Part shown: piece after piece, positions 1 to 7,904 of the stretch | Layout: each line of letters opens with the position of its first letter | How positions within the stretch are numbered: the stretch's first letter is position 1 | Source: an uncultured Porphyromonas sp. | Lineage (GTDB): Bacteria > Bacteroidota > Bacteroidia > Bacteroidales > Porphyromonadaceae | DNA: 8,787 nucleotides | NCBI GenBank assembly: GCA_945875135.1 | Contig: CAMCJO010000072.1 | Location: forward strand, 1 to 8,787 | Direction of reading: 5' to 3' | Notes under the pieces: model-generated | What the model saw: only the letters and a program-made list of their open reading frames with translations | The model's database searches: none | What the model was told of the DNA's origin: nothing | Translations under genes and position numbers: made by a program

Positions 1-62
1 GGATATTCGAGAAAGGAGGGAATCGGACGAATTTCCCCGTAAAGATATGTAAATAAAGATTG
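1..62. other. Left-edge intergenic sequence, no gene recognised
   Basis: All three plus-strand frames are closed by stops at 40-42, 50-52 and 54-56, so at most a few C-terminal codons of an upstream gene could lie here, and none is recognisable. A weak 5-bp inverted repeat (GGGAA at 18-22 with TTCCC at 33-37) could be the end of an upstream transcript, but it lacks a T-tract. I see no promoter match on either strand. Confidence 0.4.
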
Positions 63-80
63 GAGGTTAGAGGTTAGAGG
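63..80. repeat. Heptanucleotide tandem repeat, unit GAGGTTA
   Basis: Two perfect copies of GAGGTTA (63-69 and 70-76) are followed by a partial third (GAGG, 77-80), ending just outside the inverted repeat that starts at 82. It is non-coding. Short G-rich heptad repeats can change copy number by slippage, and this one lies about 110 bp upstream of the dxs promoter -33 box. No function can be read from it. Confidence 0.7.
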
Positions 81-81
81 A

Positions 82-178
82 CGGGGCTGACACATTTTAT
101 ATATAGTGAGCTCATCTAGTCCTCGCTTTGTCGCTAATGTGTGGCTTCTGAAAGAGCATTTATAATGCGTCAGCCCTG
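82..178. repeat. 97-bp imperfect inverted repeat, MITE-like or terminator/structured RNA
   Basis: The arms at 82-99 and 161-178 pair well. CGGGGCTGAC (82-91) pairs with GTCAGCCCTG (169-178) including one G.U, CATT (93-96) pairs with AATG (164-167), and TA (98-99) pairs with TA (161-162), with single mismatches between the blocks. A competing fold is possible: ACACATT (90-96) is perfectly complementary to AATGTGT (136-142). The enclosed 61 bp have no ORF. The element ends 8 bp before the dxs -33 box, so it is outside the predicted dxs transcript. It may be a miniature inverted-repeat element, the terminator of a gene to the left, or a structured RNA. The sequence alone does not decide. Confidence 0.55.
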
Positions 179-186
179 GGGTTTCG

Positions 187-217
187 TTTGAGGTGTTGTC
201 GCATATTAGTATCTTTG
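187..217 (+). promoter_or_regulatory. Bacteroidota-type sigma-ABfr promoter for dxs-trkA-trkH
   Basis: TTTG at 187-190 is followed by a 19-nt spacer and TATCTTTG at 210-217. This is a full match to the Bacteroidota primary promoter (TTTG, 19-21 nt, TAnnTTTG). Transcription would start near 222-226, giving a dxs leader of about 95 nt. No other comparably good match precedes trkA or trkH, so this promoter probably drives the whole cluster. Confidence 0.8.
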
Positions 218-280
218 CATAAGATAAGAAGGGTAGGCACCTGGCGGGAGCTTGCTACGTAAGTCAGCGACTGCCGACGC

Positions 281-305
281 GGAGGAGCTACTCTTCGAAG
301 AATAG
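281..305 (+). promoter_or_regulatory. Distant Shine-Dalgarno-like GGAGGAG followed by a hairpin in the dxs leader
   Basis: GGAGGAG (281-287) resembles a strong ribosome-binding site but lies 32 nt before the dxs ATG at 320, too far for direct use, and no start codon sits at a normal distance. A hairpin directly follows: CTA (288-290) pairs with TAG (303-305), and TCT (292-294) pairs with AGA (299-301), with one C/A mismatch and a TCGA loop. Folding this hairpin would leave about 14 nt between its base and the ATG. Bacteroidota seldom use Shine-Dalgarno pairing, so chance remains possible. Confidence 0.35.
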
Positions 306-319
306 ATACACACGACATC

Positions 320-2221
320 ATGAACGCTAGCGACTACCCGATACTCTCGCAGATCGATACACCTCATCAGTTACGTCAGCTACCTCTCTCGCAGCTCCCA
401 GAGCTGTGTCGCGAGTTGCGCCGCTATGAGCTCGAGGTGCTCTCACATGTGCCGGGGCACCTGGGCTCTAGTCTGGGTGCGGTAGAGCTTACGGTGGCTC
501 TACACTACGTCTGTCGCACCCCCTACGATCGTATCGTATGGGATGTGGGGCATCAAGCTTATGGGCACAAGATCTTGACTGGTCGACGCGATCGCTTTGA
601 GACGCTACGACAGTGGGGCGGGCTCTCGGGCTTTCCACTACCGAGCGAGAGTGAGTACGACACATTCCCCGCGGGGCATGCATCGAACTCGATCTCCGCA
701 GCGCTAGGTATGGCGATCGCTGCTAAGCTCAAGCAGGAGGAGCGTCACGTCGTAGCTGTCATCGGCGATGGATCGATGACGGGCGGACTAGCCTTCGAGG
801 GGCTAAACAATGTGAGCTCTTATCCCAACGATCTGCTTGTGGTGGTCAATGACAATAACATGTCCATCGATGCTAATGTAGGTGGGCTCAACAAGTATCT
901 TGTCGACCTCAACACTAGCCATGCCTACAACACGATCCGCTACGACCTCTACCGAGGCTTGCGACAGATGAACCTGATAAATGATCGTCGCAAGAAAAAC
1001 ATCCAGCGGATCAACAATAGTGTCAAGTCTCTCTTGACGCAAAATCACTCCTCCTTCTTTGACGGTCTCGGGATCCGTTACTTTGGCCCGGTCGATGGGC
1101 ATGACGTAGAGCATCTCGTGGAGACGCTACGACGTATCCTCCCGATGCGAGGTCCGAAGATCCTACACCTTAGGACGATCAAGGGCAAAGGGTACAAGCC
1201 AGCTGAGGAGAATGCGACCGTATGGCACGCTCCTGGGTGCTTTGACGTGAAGACGGGAGAGCGCATTAAGAGCGAGCGAGGCGCGCACCCACCGAAGTTT
1301 CAGGAGGTCTTTGGCGAGACCGTTACCGAGCTGGCAGCCGAGGACAAGCGGATTGTGGGGATCACGCCAGCGATGCCGTCGGGTAGCTCGCTGAATGTGA
1401 TGATGCAAGCTTTCCCTGAGCGAAGCTATGATGTGGGCATTGCGGAGGCGCATGCGGTCACCTTTAGCGCAGGGATGGCGCGTGAGGGGATGATTCCGTT
1501 TTGCGTCATCTACTCTTCCTTCTTACAGCGTGCTTACGATCAGCTGATACATGACGTCGCCCTGCCTGGCTACCATGTAGTTCTTTGCATTGATCGTGCA
1601 GGTCTGGTCGGTCAGGACGGAGCGACCCATCAGGGAGCCTTCGACCTAGCTTATCTCTGTACCATCCCGAATATGACGGTGGCAGCTCCGATGAATGAGC
1701 ACTACCTGCGTCACCTGATGCGTACCGCTTACGAGGGGCAGGAGGGCCCGATGGCTATCCGCTACCCGCGTGGCGAGGGGTCGCTGGTCGATTGGCACTG
1801 TCCTGCGGAGCTTCTCCCGATAGGCAAGGGACGTGTGCTGCACGAGGGCGGACGTATTGCTCTGCTCTCTATCGGCACCATCGGTGTGCCCGCCGAGGAG
1901 GTGCGTGAGCGTCTGCTCGCTGAGGGTGTCGAGGTAGCGCACTATGACTTGATCTTTGCGAAGCCTCTAGACGAAGAGCTGATCACGACTGCTCTAGAGC
2001 GTTACGACTGCATTGCCACGCTTGAGGAGGGAACGCTCATCGGTGGGGTAGGCGAGCGGATCGCTGCCCTGGCGCAGCGTCAGGGCTTCCGAGGACGGAT
2101 GATACACTTTGGTCTGCCCGACACGTTTATCGAGCAAGGCACTGTCGCTGAGCAACGCCGCTACTGCGGCATCGATGCCGACACGATATATAATAGAATC
2201 AAAGCTGAGCTATGCGAATAG
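320..2221 (+). CDS. dxs: 1-deoxy-D-xylulose-5-phosphate synthase (DXS)
   Basis: DXS is a cytosolic, thiamine-diphosphate-dependent enzyme. It condenses pyruvate with glyceraldehyde-3-phosphate to DXP, the first step of the MEP isoprenoid pathway and a source for thiamine and pyridoxal phosphate. The 633-aa length is normal for the family. The N-terminal diphosphate-binding domain shows GHLGSS (46-51), WDVGHQ (74-79), the GDG metal/ThDP motif (149-151) with NDNNMSI (177-183), and IKGKGY (287-292). The pyrimidine domain has the catalytic Glu376 in [10 protein letters not shown], then FLQRAYDQ (401-408) and [15 protein letters not shown] (425-439). A C-terminal transketolase domain follows from about 500. 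The residue after IAE is Ala, where proteobacterial enzymes have Gln. The ATG at 320 gives the usual N-terminus. The last 10 bp overlap trkA, suggesting translational coupling. Nothing looks broken. Confidence 0.98.
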   Translation: MNASDYPILSQIDTPHQLRQLPLSQLPELCRELRRYELEVLSHVPGHLGSSLGAVELTVALHYVCRTPYDRIVWDVGHQAYGHKILTGRRDRFETLRQWGGLSGFPLPSESEYDTFPAGHASNSISAALGMAIAAKLKQEERHVVAVIGDGSMTGGLAFEGLNNVSSYPNDLLVVVNDNNMSIDANVGGLNKYLVDLNTSHAYNTIRYDLYRGLRQMNLINDRRKKNIQRINNSVKSLLTQNHSSFFDGLGIRYFGPVDGHDVEHLVETLRRILPMRGPKILHLRTIKGKGYKPAEENATVWHAPGCFDVKTGERIKSERGAHPPKFQEVFGETVTELAAEDKRIVGITPAMPSGSSLNVMMQAFPERSYDVGIAEAHAVTFSAGMAREGMIPFCVIYSSFLQRAYDQLIHDVALPGYHVVLCIDRAGLVGQDGATHQGAFDLAYLCTIPNMTVAAPMNEHYLRHLMRTAYEGQEGPMAIRYPRGEGSLVDWHCPAELLPIGKGRVLHEGGRIALLSIGTIGVPAEEVRERLLAEGVEVAHYDLIFAKPLDEELITTALERYDCIATLEEGTLIGGVGERIAALAQRQGFRGRMIHFGLPDTFIEQGTVAEQRRYCGIDADTIYNRIKAELCE

Positions 2222-3555
2222 TTATTGCTGGGGCTGGCGAGGTAGGCACTCACCTAGCCTATAAGCTATCGGGCGAAGAGCAGCAGTCCACGACTCTCAT
2301 TGACTCTGACAAGGAGCTGCTGCGTCGTGTCCAACGCAAGTTTGACGCCTACACGATCGTGGGTGACCCGACGAAGCTGGAGGATCTGCAACTGACGGAG
2401 GTGCATGACTGCGATCTCTTTGTGAGCGTGATGCCCGGTGAGGCGGAGAATCTGCTCGCCTGTATGCTTGCGGCGCAACTGGGTGCCAAGCGAACCATAG
2501 CTCGTATCAACAATCACCGCTACCTGGCGGAGCACTATCGTCGCTTCTTCGGGAGTCTCGGTGTGGATCAGCTCATTTACCCAGAGGAGCTGGCCGCTGA
2601 GGAGATAGCCAACAGCTTCAAGCATCCCTGGGCAAGAGTCTATGTAGAGCTGCTCAACGGGGCTTTCGTCCTCGTGGGCGTCAAGGTGCGACAAGGGAGC
2701 ATCCTCGTGGGGCGTCCGCTGAGCTGGACCAAGGAGCTGGACGACAAAGCCTTTCACGTGGTCTCTATCAAGCGTGGCGAGGAAACGCTCATACCGGATG
2801 GTCAGACGGTCATAGAGCATGGTGATGTGGTCTTCTTCACTTGTCTCAACAAGGACATAGACCTCGTCCGCCAGTACTGCGACAAGGATCAGCGCCCCGT
2901 GAAGCGGGTGGTCATCCTCGGGGGGAGCCTCATCGCACTTCGCACCGTCTCCAAGGCTCCGAGCAATATCGACTTCCACCTCATCGAGCGTGATCTAGAG
3001 CGCATCAAGGAGATCGAAGACGAGATCCCCTCTAATGTCAAGCTCTACGATGGCGACGGACGTGACCTCAACCTGATTTCCGAGATAGGACTGGACGAGG
3101 AGAGCATCTTCGTGGCACTAACGGAGAACTCGGAGACAAACATCCTCGCTTGTCTTGCTGCTAAGCGCTTTCAAGTGGCTAAGACGATCGCTAAAGAGGA
3201 GAACATCGACTACATCCCCCTGGCTGAAAAACTTGACATCGGTACGATCATCAATAAGAAGGTGATCGCCGCGGGCAACATCTTTCACGCGCTCCTCGGC
3301 TCCGACACGAAGACTGTCAAGTCGCTCACCATCGCTCACACCGATGTGGCGGAGCTACAAGCTAAGAGCGGATCCACCATCACGGAGCGTCCAGTCAAAG
3401 AGCTGGACCTCCCGAAGGGTATCACCCTCGGAGGTCTGGTGCGCAACGGCGTGCCGATGCTGATCGACGGTGATATGGAGATACAGCCTTACGACAGCGT
3501 CGTGGTCTTCTGTACCAATACGCCTATGGAGCAGCTCTCTAAGCTCTTTGACTAA
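2212..3555 (+). CDS. trkA: Trk potassium uptake system NAD-binding regulatory protein TrkA
   Basis: TrkA is the cytosolic ring-forming subunit that binds nucleotides and gates the TrkH potassium channel. The 447-aa product has the full-length duplicated architecture RCK_N-RCK_C-RCK_N-RCK_C. The first Rossmann unit starts at residue 1 with GAGEVG (7-12) and an acidic residue, Asp31, at the end of the second strand. The first RCK_C domain covers about 140-222. The second Rossmann unit begins near 231 ([11 protein letters not shown]), with Glu259 in the acidic position; the last RCK_C domain covers about 367-447. The second glycine motif is degenerate: the third and sixth positions of GxGxxG are Ser239 and Ala242. 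The start overlaps the dxs stop by 10 bp and trkH follows 51 bp downstream, so the regulator and its channel are probably co-expressed. No Shine-Dalgarno site is evident, consistent with coupling to dxs translation. Confidence 0.96.
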   Translation: MRIVIAGAGEVGTHLAYKLSGEEQQSTTLIDSDKELLRRVQRKFDAYTIVGDPTKLEDLQLTEVHDCDLFVSVMPGEAENLLACMLAAQLGAKRTIARINNHRYLAEHYRRFFGSLGVDQLIYPEELAAEEIANSFKHPWARVYVELLNGAFVLVGVKVRQGSILVGRPLSWTKELDDKAFHVVSIKRGEETLIPDGQTVIEHGDVVFFTCLNKDIDLVRQYCDKDQRPVKRVVILGGSLIALRTVSKAPSNIDFHLIERDLERIKEIEDEIPSNVKLYDGDGRDLNLISEIGLDEESIFVALTENSETNILACLAAKRFQVAKTIAKEENIDYIPLAEKLDIGTIINKKVIAAGNIFHALLGSDTKTVKSLTIAHTDVAELQAKSGSTITERPVKELDLPKGITLGGLVRNGVPMLIDGDMEIQPYDSVVVFCTNTPMEQLSKLFD

Positions 3556-3606
3556 AGCCCCGTCGCTATCTAGTTTCACTATTTCTGTTTTGACTCCATC
3601 AAGCTC

Positions 3607-5061
3607 ATGAGACGTATCAATCTACCCTTCGTGGGAAGCATCGTGGGGGGTATCTGTCTGATCGAGTGTATCTTCCTTCTCCTCAGTATCGCTGTGTCGC
3701 TCCTTATGCAAGACTACACTGTGGTGCCACTCTTGGTCACGCTAGGCATATCCCTGTTGGTAGGCATCGTGCTACTCCTCTGTGGACGGCTGAAGCATAG
3801 TGACAAACTCGGGCGTCGGGAGGCTATGCTCGCCGTGTCGATGACCTGGTTGGTGGTGGCACTGATCGGTATGATCCCCTTCCTCGTGGGGGGCTATCTG
3901 CCACGCTTTAGTAATGCGCTCTTTGAGTCGGTCTCAGGCTTTACCACTACGGGTGCCTCGACCTTTACCTCTGTGGAGCATCTCCCCAAGGGGATCCTCT
4001 TCTGGCGCTCCATCATACAGTGGCAGGGAGGTATCGGAGTTGTCGTCTTCTCTCTAGCACTGAGTCCTATGCTGGGCAAGGACATAGGACTCCTCTACCA
4101 GGCCGAGGTGACGGGCGTAGATCACGACCGCTTTATGCCACGCATCAAGGAGGTCGCCATACGACTAGCAGCTGTCTACAGTCTCCTGACGCTGGTACTC
4201 ATCGTACTGCTACGACTCACGCCGATACCTCTCTTCGATGCTTCTTGCATAGCTCTGACTTGTATCTCGACAGGTGGCTTCTCGATCTATGATCAGCCCT
4301 TTGAGGTGATCAATAGTCCTTACTTTGAGACGATCCTGATGATCTTTATGGTGATCGGTAGTCTCAACATGACACTCATCTACTTTGCCTTCAGGGGGCA
4401 GGTCAAGCAGCTCTTTAAGGACGAGCAGACGCGCTGGTTCCTCGGCATCATCTTCGTCACGGCTATTCTCGTATCCCTACATCTTGTTATCAGCCAAATA
4501 CAGCCTCATCTAGGTAAAGCTCTCCGAGACTCCTTCTTTCAGATCGTCTCGCTCATATCCACCACGGGGTATATCTATGCGGACTATGCCAGCTGGGGAC
4601 CCTTCTTTATGCTGTGCGGGATCTTCGTCATGCTCATCTGTGGCTGTGCTGGATCCACGGCTGGCGGTCTCAAGGTGATCCGCTTTGTCATCATGTCCAA
4701 GACACTCCCCAAGGAGATCGCTCACCGCATCTCGCCAAGCCTCGTAGCTCCACTGCGGATCAACGGCAAGAGCGTTCCTGACGAAGCGGTTTACAAGGTG
4801 ATGGGATTCTTCTTTGGCTACATTGCTCTCATCTTCCTAGGCACCTTCTGTCTCACCTTCACAGGCAACGACTTTATCTCCGCCAGTACTGCTGCGGTAT
4901 CGGCCATCGGTAACGTGGGCCCAGCCTTTGGGGACTATGTCTTCAACTTTTCGAGTGCCTCTTCTTTTGACCTGCTTGTGCTGAGCTTCCTCATGCTGGC
5001 GGGTCGTTTGGAGCTTTTCACCGTGCTGAGCCTCTTCGCTCCAGCCTTCTGGCGTCGCTAG
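3607..5061 (+). CDS. trkH: TrkH family potassium uptake channel
   Basis: TrkH is the inner-membrane potassium-translocating subunit that works with TrkA. The 484-aa protein is rich in hydrophobic helices. It contains four pore loops with selectivity-filter sequences: SGFTTTGAS (110-118), CISTGGFS (219-226), LISTTGY (316-322) and AIGNVGP (433-439). This fits the four-fold M1-P-M2 plan of the SKT superfamily. The conserved GCAGSTAGG segment (346-354) lies in the third repeat, where related proteins have the gating loop. The C-terminus, AGRLELFTVLSLFAPAFWRR, is typical of the family. The ATG at 3607 places an arginine pair before the first membrane segment. No separate promoter is visible in the 51 bp after trkA, so readthrough from the dxs promoter is likely. 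The gene ends 8 bp short of the convergent permease gene. Confidence 0.97.
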   Translation: MRRINLPFVGSIVGGICLIECIFLLLSIAVSLLMQDYTVVPLLVTLGISLLVGIVLLLCGRLKHSDKLGRREAMLAVSMTWLVVALIGMIPFLVGGYLPRFSNALFESVSGFTTTGASTFTSVEHLPKGILFWRSIIQWQGGIGVVVFSLALSPMLGKDIGLLYQAEVTGVDHDRFMPRIKEVAIRLAAVYSLLTLVLIVLLRLTPIPLFDASCIALTCISTGGFSIYDQPFEVINSPYFETILMIFMVIGSLNMTLIYFAFRGQVKQLFKDEQTRWFLGIIFVTAILVSLHLVISQIQPHLGKALRDSFFQIVSLISTTGYIYADYASWGPFFMLCGIFVMLICGCAGSTAGGLKVIRFVIMSKTLPKEIAHRISPSLVAPLRINGKSVPDEAVYKVMGFFFGYIALIFLGTFCLTFTGNDFISASTAAVSAIGNVGPAFGDYVFNFSSASSFDLLVLSFLMLAGRLELFTVLSLFAPAFWRR

Positions 5062-5077
5062 TCTATGTGCTAGCGCG
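5053..5077. terminator. Inverted repeat spanning both stop codons at a convergent junction (possible bidirectional terminator)
   Basis: CGCTAG (5056-5061) pairs with CTAGCG (5070-5075) across an 8-nt loop. With T5055 bulged, two more pairs extend the stem (C5053-G5077, G5054-C5076). The trkH TAG stop (5059-5061) lies in the left arm, and the TAG stop of the minus-strand permease (5072-5070) lies in the right arm. No T-tract follows on either strand, so intrinsic termination would be weak. A hairpin shared by two convergent transcripts is plausible but unproven. Confidence 0.4.
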
Positions 5078-6155
5078 GTGCAAGGCGGTAAAGTACGAAG
5101 GAGATGGCTAGGTAAACCAAGTTTGGCAGCCACGCTGCGACCACTGGTGCCATGGCTCCCGTAACCGCAAAGGAGGAAGTGACTGTCATGAAGAGGATGT
5201 AGAGGAAGCTGAGCGACAGTCCCACAGCGAGGGCTAGTCCCATGCCGCCCTTGCGCTTGCGAGCCGAGAGCGAGACACCCATGAGCGTTAGTATGAAGGA
5301 GGCTGGGATCATCGCTATGCGCTTGTGTAGCTCGATAGCGTAGAGCTGTGTCGCTGCGCCTCTCATACGCTGCTGCTGTATGGAGTGGTATAGCTGTGGG
5401 GTGGTAAGCATCTCAACATCTCCCTCGGTGACGAGGAAGTCCTTGGGCGTGATCGGTATGATCGTGTCTAGCTGATTGCCCCTACGGAGCGAGTCTTGTC
5501 TCTCGCCAAAGTATGTGATCGTATAGTCCTGTAGCTGCCAGTTGTGGAGGGTGTCGTAGACGATACTATTCGCTATCACGCGACTCTTGAGATCTTTGCC
5601 CTCAAAGCGATCCATCGAAAAGGTATACCCGACCTTGCTCTCGTCATTGTAATAAGACATAAACATAAAGGTTTCAGGTGCCACCTGCATCTGGATCGCA
5701 TTGGCGTAGGTGATGCGCTTGTCCTTGATATATTTATTCTGAAAGTCTATCCTGATGCGATTGCCCGGCGGTATGACGAAGCTACTCAAGAGGAAAGTCA
5801 GTATCGCAATCACGGCAGCGCCCATCATGTACGGCTTGAGGAGCCTACGGAAGCTCACACCGCAACTCAGGATAGCGATGATCTCACTATTCTCTGCTAG
5901 ACGCGAGGTGACGTAGATGACCGCTATGAAGACAAAGAGCGGACTAAAGAGGTTCGCATAGTAAGGGACGAAGTTAGCGTAGTAGTCCCATAAGATAGCT
6001 CGTAGCGGGACCTCCGGCTGTAGGAGCCGGTCTAGCTTTTCGGTCACGTCGAAGGCTATCGCCACCGCCAAGATCAGGACAATGGAGAAGAAATAGGTGG
6101 CCAGAAACTGGGTAAAGATATACCTATCGACCGTAGAGATTACCTTGCGACGCAT
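5070..6155 (-). CDS. LptF/LptG (YjgP/YjgQ) family permease, LptG-like
   Basis: LptF and LptG form the transmembrane part of the LptB2FG ABC transporter, which extracts lipopolysaccharide from the inner membrane and feeds the periplasmic Lpt bridge. The 361-aa length matches the family. Membrane segments can be seen at about 18-36, 64-84, 108-128, 280-297, 305-325 and 338-357. They flank a periplasmic region of about 130-275, where the jelly-roll domain sits. Family-like stretches are VDRYIFTQF (9-17), LAENSEIIAILSCGVSFRR (86-104) and the basic SARKRKGG (297-304). The N-terminal DRYI resembles E. coli LptG more than LptF, but assignment to one paralogue is uncertain. The partner subunit and the ATPase LptB are not in this window. 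The ATG at 6155 gives a normal N-terminus. Two hairpins separate it from rny, and I found no good promoter in the gap, so it may depend on partial readthrough. Confidence 0.93.
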   Translation of the reverse strand: MRRKVISTVDRYIFTQFLATYFFSIVLILAVAIAFDVTEKLDRLLQPEVPLRAILWDYYANFVPYYANLFSPLFVFIAVIYVTSRLAENSEIIAILSCGVSFRRLLKPYMMGAAVIAILTFLLSSFVIPPGNRIRIDFQNKYIKDKRITYANAIQMQVAPETFMFMSYYNDESKVGYTFSMDRFEGKDLKSRVIANSIVYDTLHNWQLQDYTITYFGERQDSLRRGNQLDTIIPITPKDFLVTEGDVEMLTTPQLYHSIQQQRMRGAATQLYAIELHKRIAMIPASFILTLMGVSLSARKRKGGMGLALAVGLSLSFLYILFMTVTSSFAVTGAMAPVVAAWLPNLVYLAISFVLYRLAPR

Positions 6156-6196
6156 CTGTCTTTCTAGACGTTTGACTCTTTACATCGTAGCTTGAA

Positions 6197-6222
6197 CCCT
6201 CGGGAGGATCGCCTCTCGAGGG
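6197..6222 (-). terminator. Candidate terminator hairpin between rny and the permease gene
   Basis: CCCTCG (6197-6202) pairs with CGAGGG (6217-6222), and GAGG (6204-6207) pairs with CCTC (6212-6215), around a 4-nt loop (6208-6211). The 6203/6216 position is G.U as plus-strand RNA but A/C as minus-strand RNA. In the direction of rny transcription it is preceded by AAGCCC and followed by TTCAAG, so there is no real T-tract. It is the strongest GC hairpin in the 111-bp gap and could attenuate or end the rny transcript. Confidence 0.5.
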
Positions 6223-6225
6223 CTT

Positions 6226-6253
6226 GCGCTATGTTATAGATCGATACTAGCGC
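6226..6253 (-). terminator. Second hairpin immediately after the rny stop codon
   Basis: GCGCTA (6226-6231) pairs with TAGCGC (6248-6253). The stem continues through GT/AC (6233-6234 with 6246-6247) and AT/AT (6236-6237 with 6244-6245), with single bulges at 6232 and 6235 and the loop at 6238-6243. It begins 13 nt past the rny stop and lies 3 nt from the hairpin at 6197-6222. The pair may act as a tandem terminator or as an RNA-stabilising 3' structure. Confidence 0.4.
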
Positions 6254-6266
6254 TGGTCATGAGATA

Positions 6267-7901
6267 CTACTTAGCATAGCTCACGGCACGAGTCTCACGG
6301 ATCACCGTGATCTTGACCTGCCCTGGGTAGGTCATCTCGGTCTGTATCTTGTGAGCGATATCTGCCGAGAGCGTCTCGGTAGCCTGATCATCGATCTCAT
6401 CGGCACCGACTATGACACGTAGCTCACGACCCGCTTGGATCGCGTAGGTCTTGACCACGCCTGGATAAGAGAGTGCCAGCTGCTCGAGGTCTTTGAGACG
6501 CTTGATGTACGCCTCGACAATCTCGTGACGAGCCCCTGGTCTGGCACCGCTTATCGAGTCGCAGATCTGCACGATAGGCGCGAGGAGCGTCTCCATCTCT
6601 ACCTCCTCATGGTGAGCACCGACAGCGTTGCAGATGTCAGGCTTCTCCTTGTACTTCTCACAGATCTTCATGCCGAGTATAGCGTGTGGTAGCTCAGGCT
6701 CCTCGTCAGACACCTTGCCAATGTCGTGTAGCAAGCCTGCACGACGAGCTTTCTTAGCATTAAGCCCCAGCTCAGAGGCCATCGTTGCACAGAGATTGGC
6801 CGTCTCACGCGCATGCTGCAGGAGGTTCTGCCCATAAGACGAGCGATACTTCATCTTACCCACCAGACGCACCAGCTCAGGGTGCATACCGTGTATACCG
6901 AGGTCGATGATCGTCCGCTTGCCCGTCTCGATGATCTCCTCCTCAATCTGCTTGCTCACACGATCTACCACCTCCTCAATGCGAGCCGGGTGGATACGTC
7001 CGTCCTGTACTAACTGGTGCAGAGCCAGACGAGCTATCTCACGGCGCACAGGGTCAAAGGCTGATAGCACGATAGCCTCTGGCGTATCATCTACGATGAT
7101 CTCCACACCCGTAGCAGCCTCTAGAGCACGTATGTTACGCCCCTCACGGCCGATGATGCGTCCCTTGACCTCGTCATTGTCTATGTGAAAGACTGAGACA
7201 GAGTTCTCTACCGAGGTCTCCGTAGCGATACGCTGTATCGTCGCTACGATCAGTCGTCGAGCTTCTTGCGAAGCATTCATCTTAGCCTCTTCGATCACCT
7301 CTGCTGTATAAGCAGCCGCCTGATCACGAGCCTCTAGGCGTAGGGACTCGATGAGCTGCTCGCGAGCTTGCGCTGCTGATAGACCACCTATCTCCTCCAG
7401 CTTAGCTTGCTGTGTGAGGATGGCTGCGCTTAGCTCCTCTTGCTTCTGAGCTACAAGTTGCTCCTGCTGAGCCATCTGCTTGCGCTCACGCTCTAGGTCC
7501 GTCGAGGCATCTTCCAGCTGCTTGGTACGTGCTGTGAGCGTCTGCTCGAGCTGCTGTAAGGTCGTCTCTCGGCTCTGTACCTGTGCCGTGCGATCGGCCA
7601 GGCGCTCCTCCAGCTCTCCTTTAAGCTGCAAGGCATATTCCTTAGCCTCGATCACCTTCTGCTGCTTAATTATCTCAGCGTCCTGCTTAGCTTTTTCTAG
7701 GATGCTGTCAGCCTCGCGTAGCTCCTTCTTTTTAGTCTTATGAGCCTCGAGGATAACCTGGTCGGCACTCTCCTGGGCCTCCTTTAGGATGCGCTTCGCT
7801 CGCTGCTTGTAGAGGTGCATCACGGCAAGCCATACGACTCCACCGCCTACAACCAGGGCTAATAATATGAATAGTATCAGTAGGTATGTGCTAATCTGCA
7901 T
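6267..7901 (-). CDS. rny: Ribonuclease Y
   Basis: RNase Y is a membrane-anchored endoribonuclease that initiates mRNA decay. The 544-aa protein has an N-terminal transmembrane helix (about 6-28). A long charged coiled coil rich in Glu, Gln, Lys and Ala follows (about 32-225). The KH RNA-binding domain contains the GxxG loop within [10 protein letters not shown] (247-256). The HD phosphohydrolase domain has metal-binding candidates at His363 (LLQHARE), His392-Asp393 (LLHDIGK), His430-His431 (GAHHEE) and Asp448 ([12 protein letters not shown]). The C-terminal domain ends in [14 protein letters not shown]. It is a little longer than the approximately 520 aa usual in Firmicutes, and the extra length probably sits in the coiled coil. 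Gene order is coiled-coil gene, zapA, a 168-bp gap, then rny. No promoter of full consensus was found in that gap. Confidence 0.98.
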   Translation of the reverse strand: MQISTYLLILFILLALVVGGGVVWLAVMHLYKQRAKRILKEAQESADQVILEAHKTKKKELREADSILEKAKQDAEIIKQQKVIEAKEYALQLKGELEERLADRTAQVQSRETTLQQLEQTLTARTKQLEDASTDLERERKQMAQQEQLVAQKQEELSAAILTQQAKLEEIGGLSAAQAREQLIESLRLEARDQAAAYTAEVIEEAKMNASQEARRLIVATIQRIATETSVENSVSVFHIDNDEVKGRIIGREGRNIRALEAATGVEIIVDDTPEAIVLSAFDPVRREIARLALHQLVQDGRIHPARIEEVVDRVSKQIEEEIIETGKRTIIDLGIHGMHPELVRLVGKMKYRSSYGQNLLQHARETANLCATMASELGLNAKKARRAGLLHDIGKVSDEEPELPHAILGMKICEKYKEKPDICNAVGAHHEEVEMETLLAPIVQICDSISGARPGARHEIVEAYIKRLKDLEQLALSYPGVVKTYAIQAGRELRVIVGADEIDDQATETLSADIAHKIQTEMTYPGQVKITVIRETRAVSYAK

Positions 7902-7904
7902 AAA

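Noticed and set aside
218..287. Riboswitch (for example TPP) in the dxs leader
   Set aside because: Only short stems can be drawn, such as GTA/GCA with TGC/TAC near 232-258. None of the conserved TPP-box sequences is visible, and the leader is short.
325..332. Palindrome CGCTAGCG near the dxs start, resembling the hairpin arms at 5056-5075 and 6226-6253
   Set aside because: It lies in coding sequence, and a 6-bp CTAGCG core is expected a few times by chance in a window of this size. It is not evidence of a shared operator.
2266..2979. A 237-codon open frame on the minus strand
   Set aside because: It is entirely antisense to trkA, which has clear RCK motifs in the plus frame. The antisense translation has no recognisable fold and no promoter, so it is a codon-bias shadow.
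4020..4292. A 90-codon plus-strand frame inside trkH
   Set aside because: It overlaps trkH pore and membrane segments in another frame and gives a low-complexity Arg/Ser/Thr/His-rich product. It has no supporting start signal.
5544..5900. A 118-codon plus-strand frame opposite the permease gene
   Set aside because: It is the reverse complement of a well-supported LptF/LptG-family coding frame, and its product is unlike any family I know.
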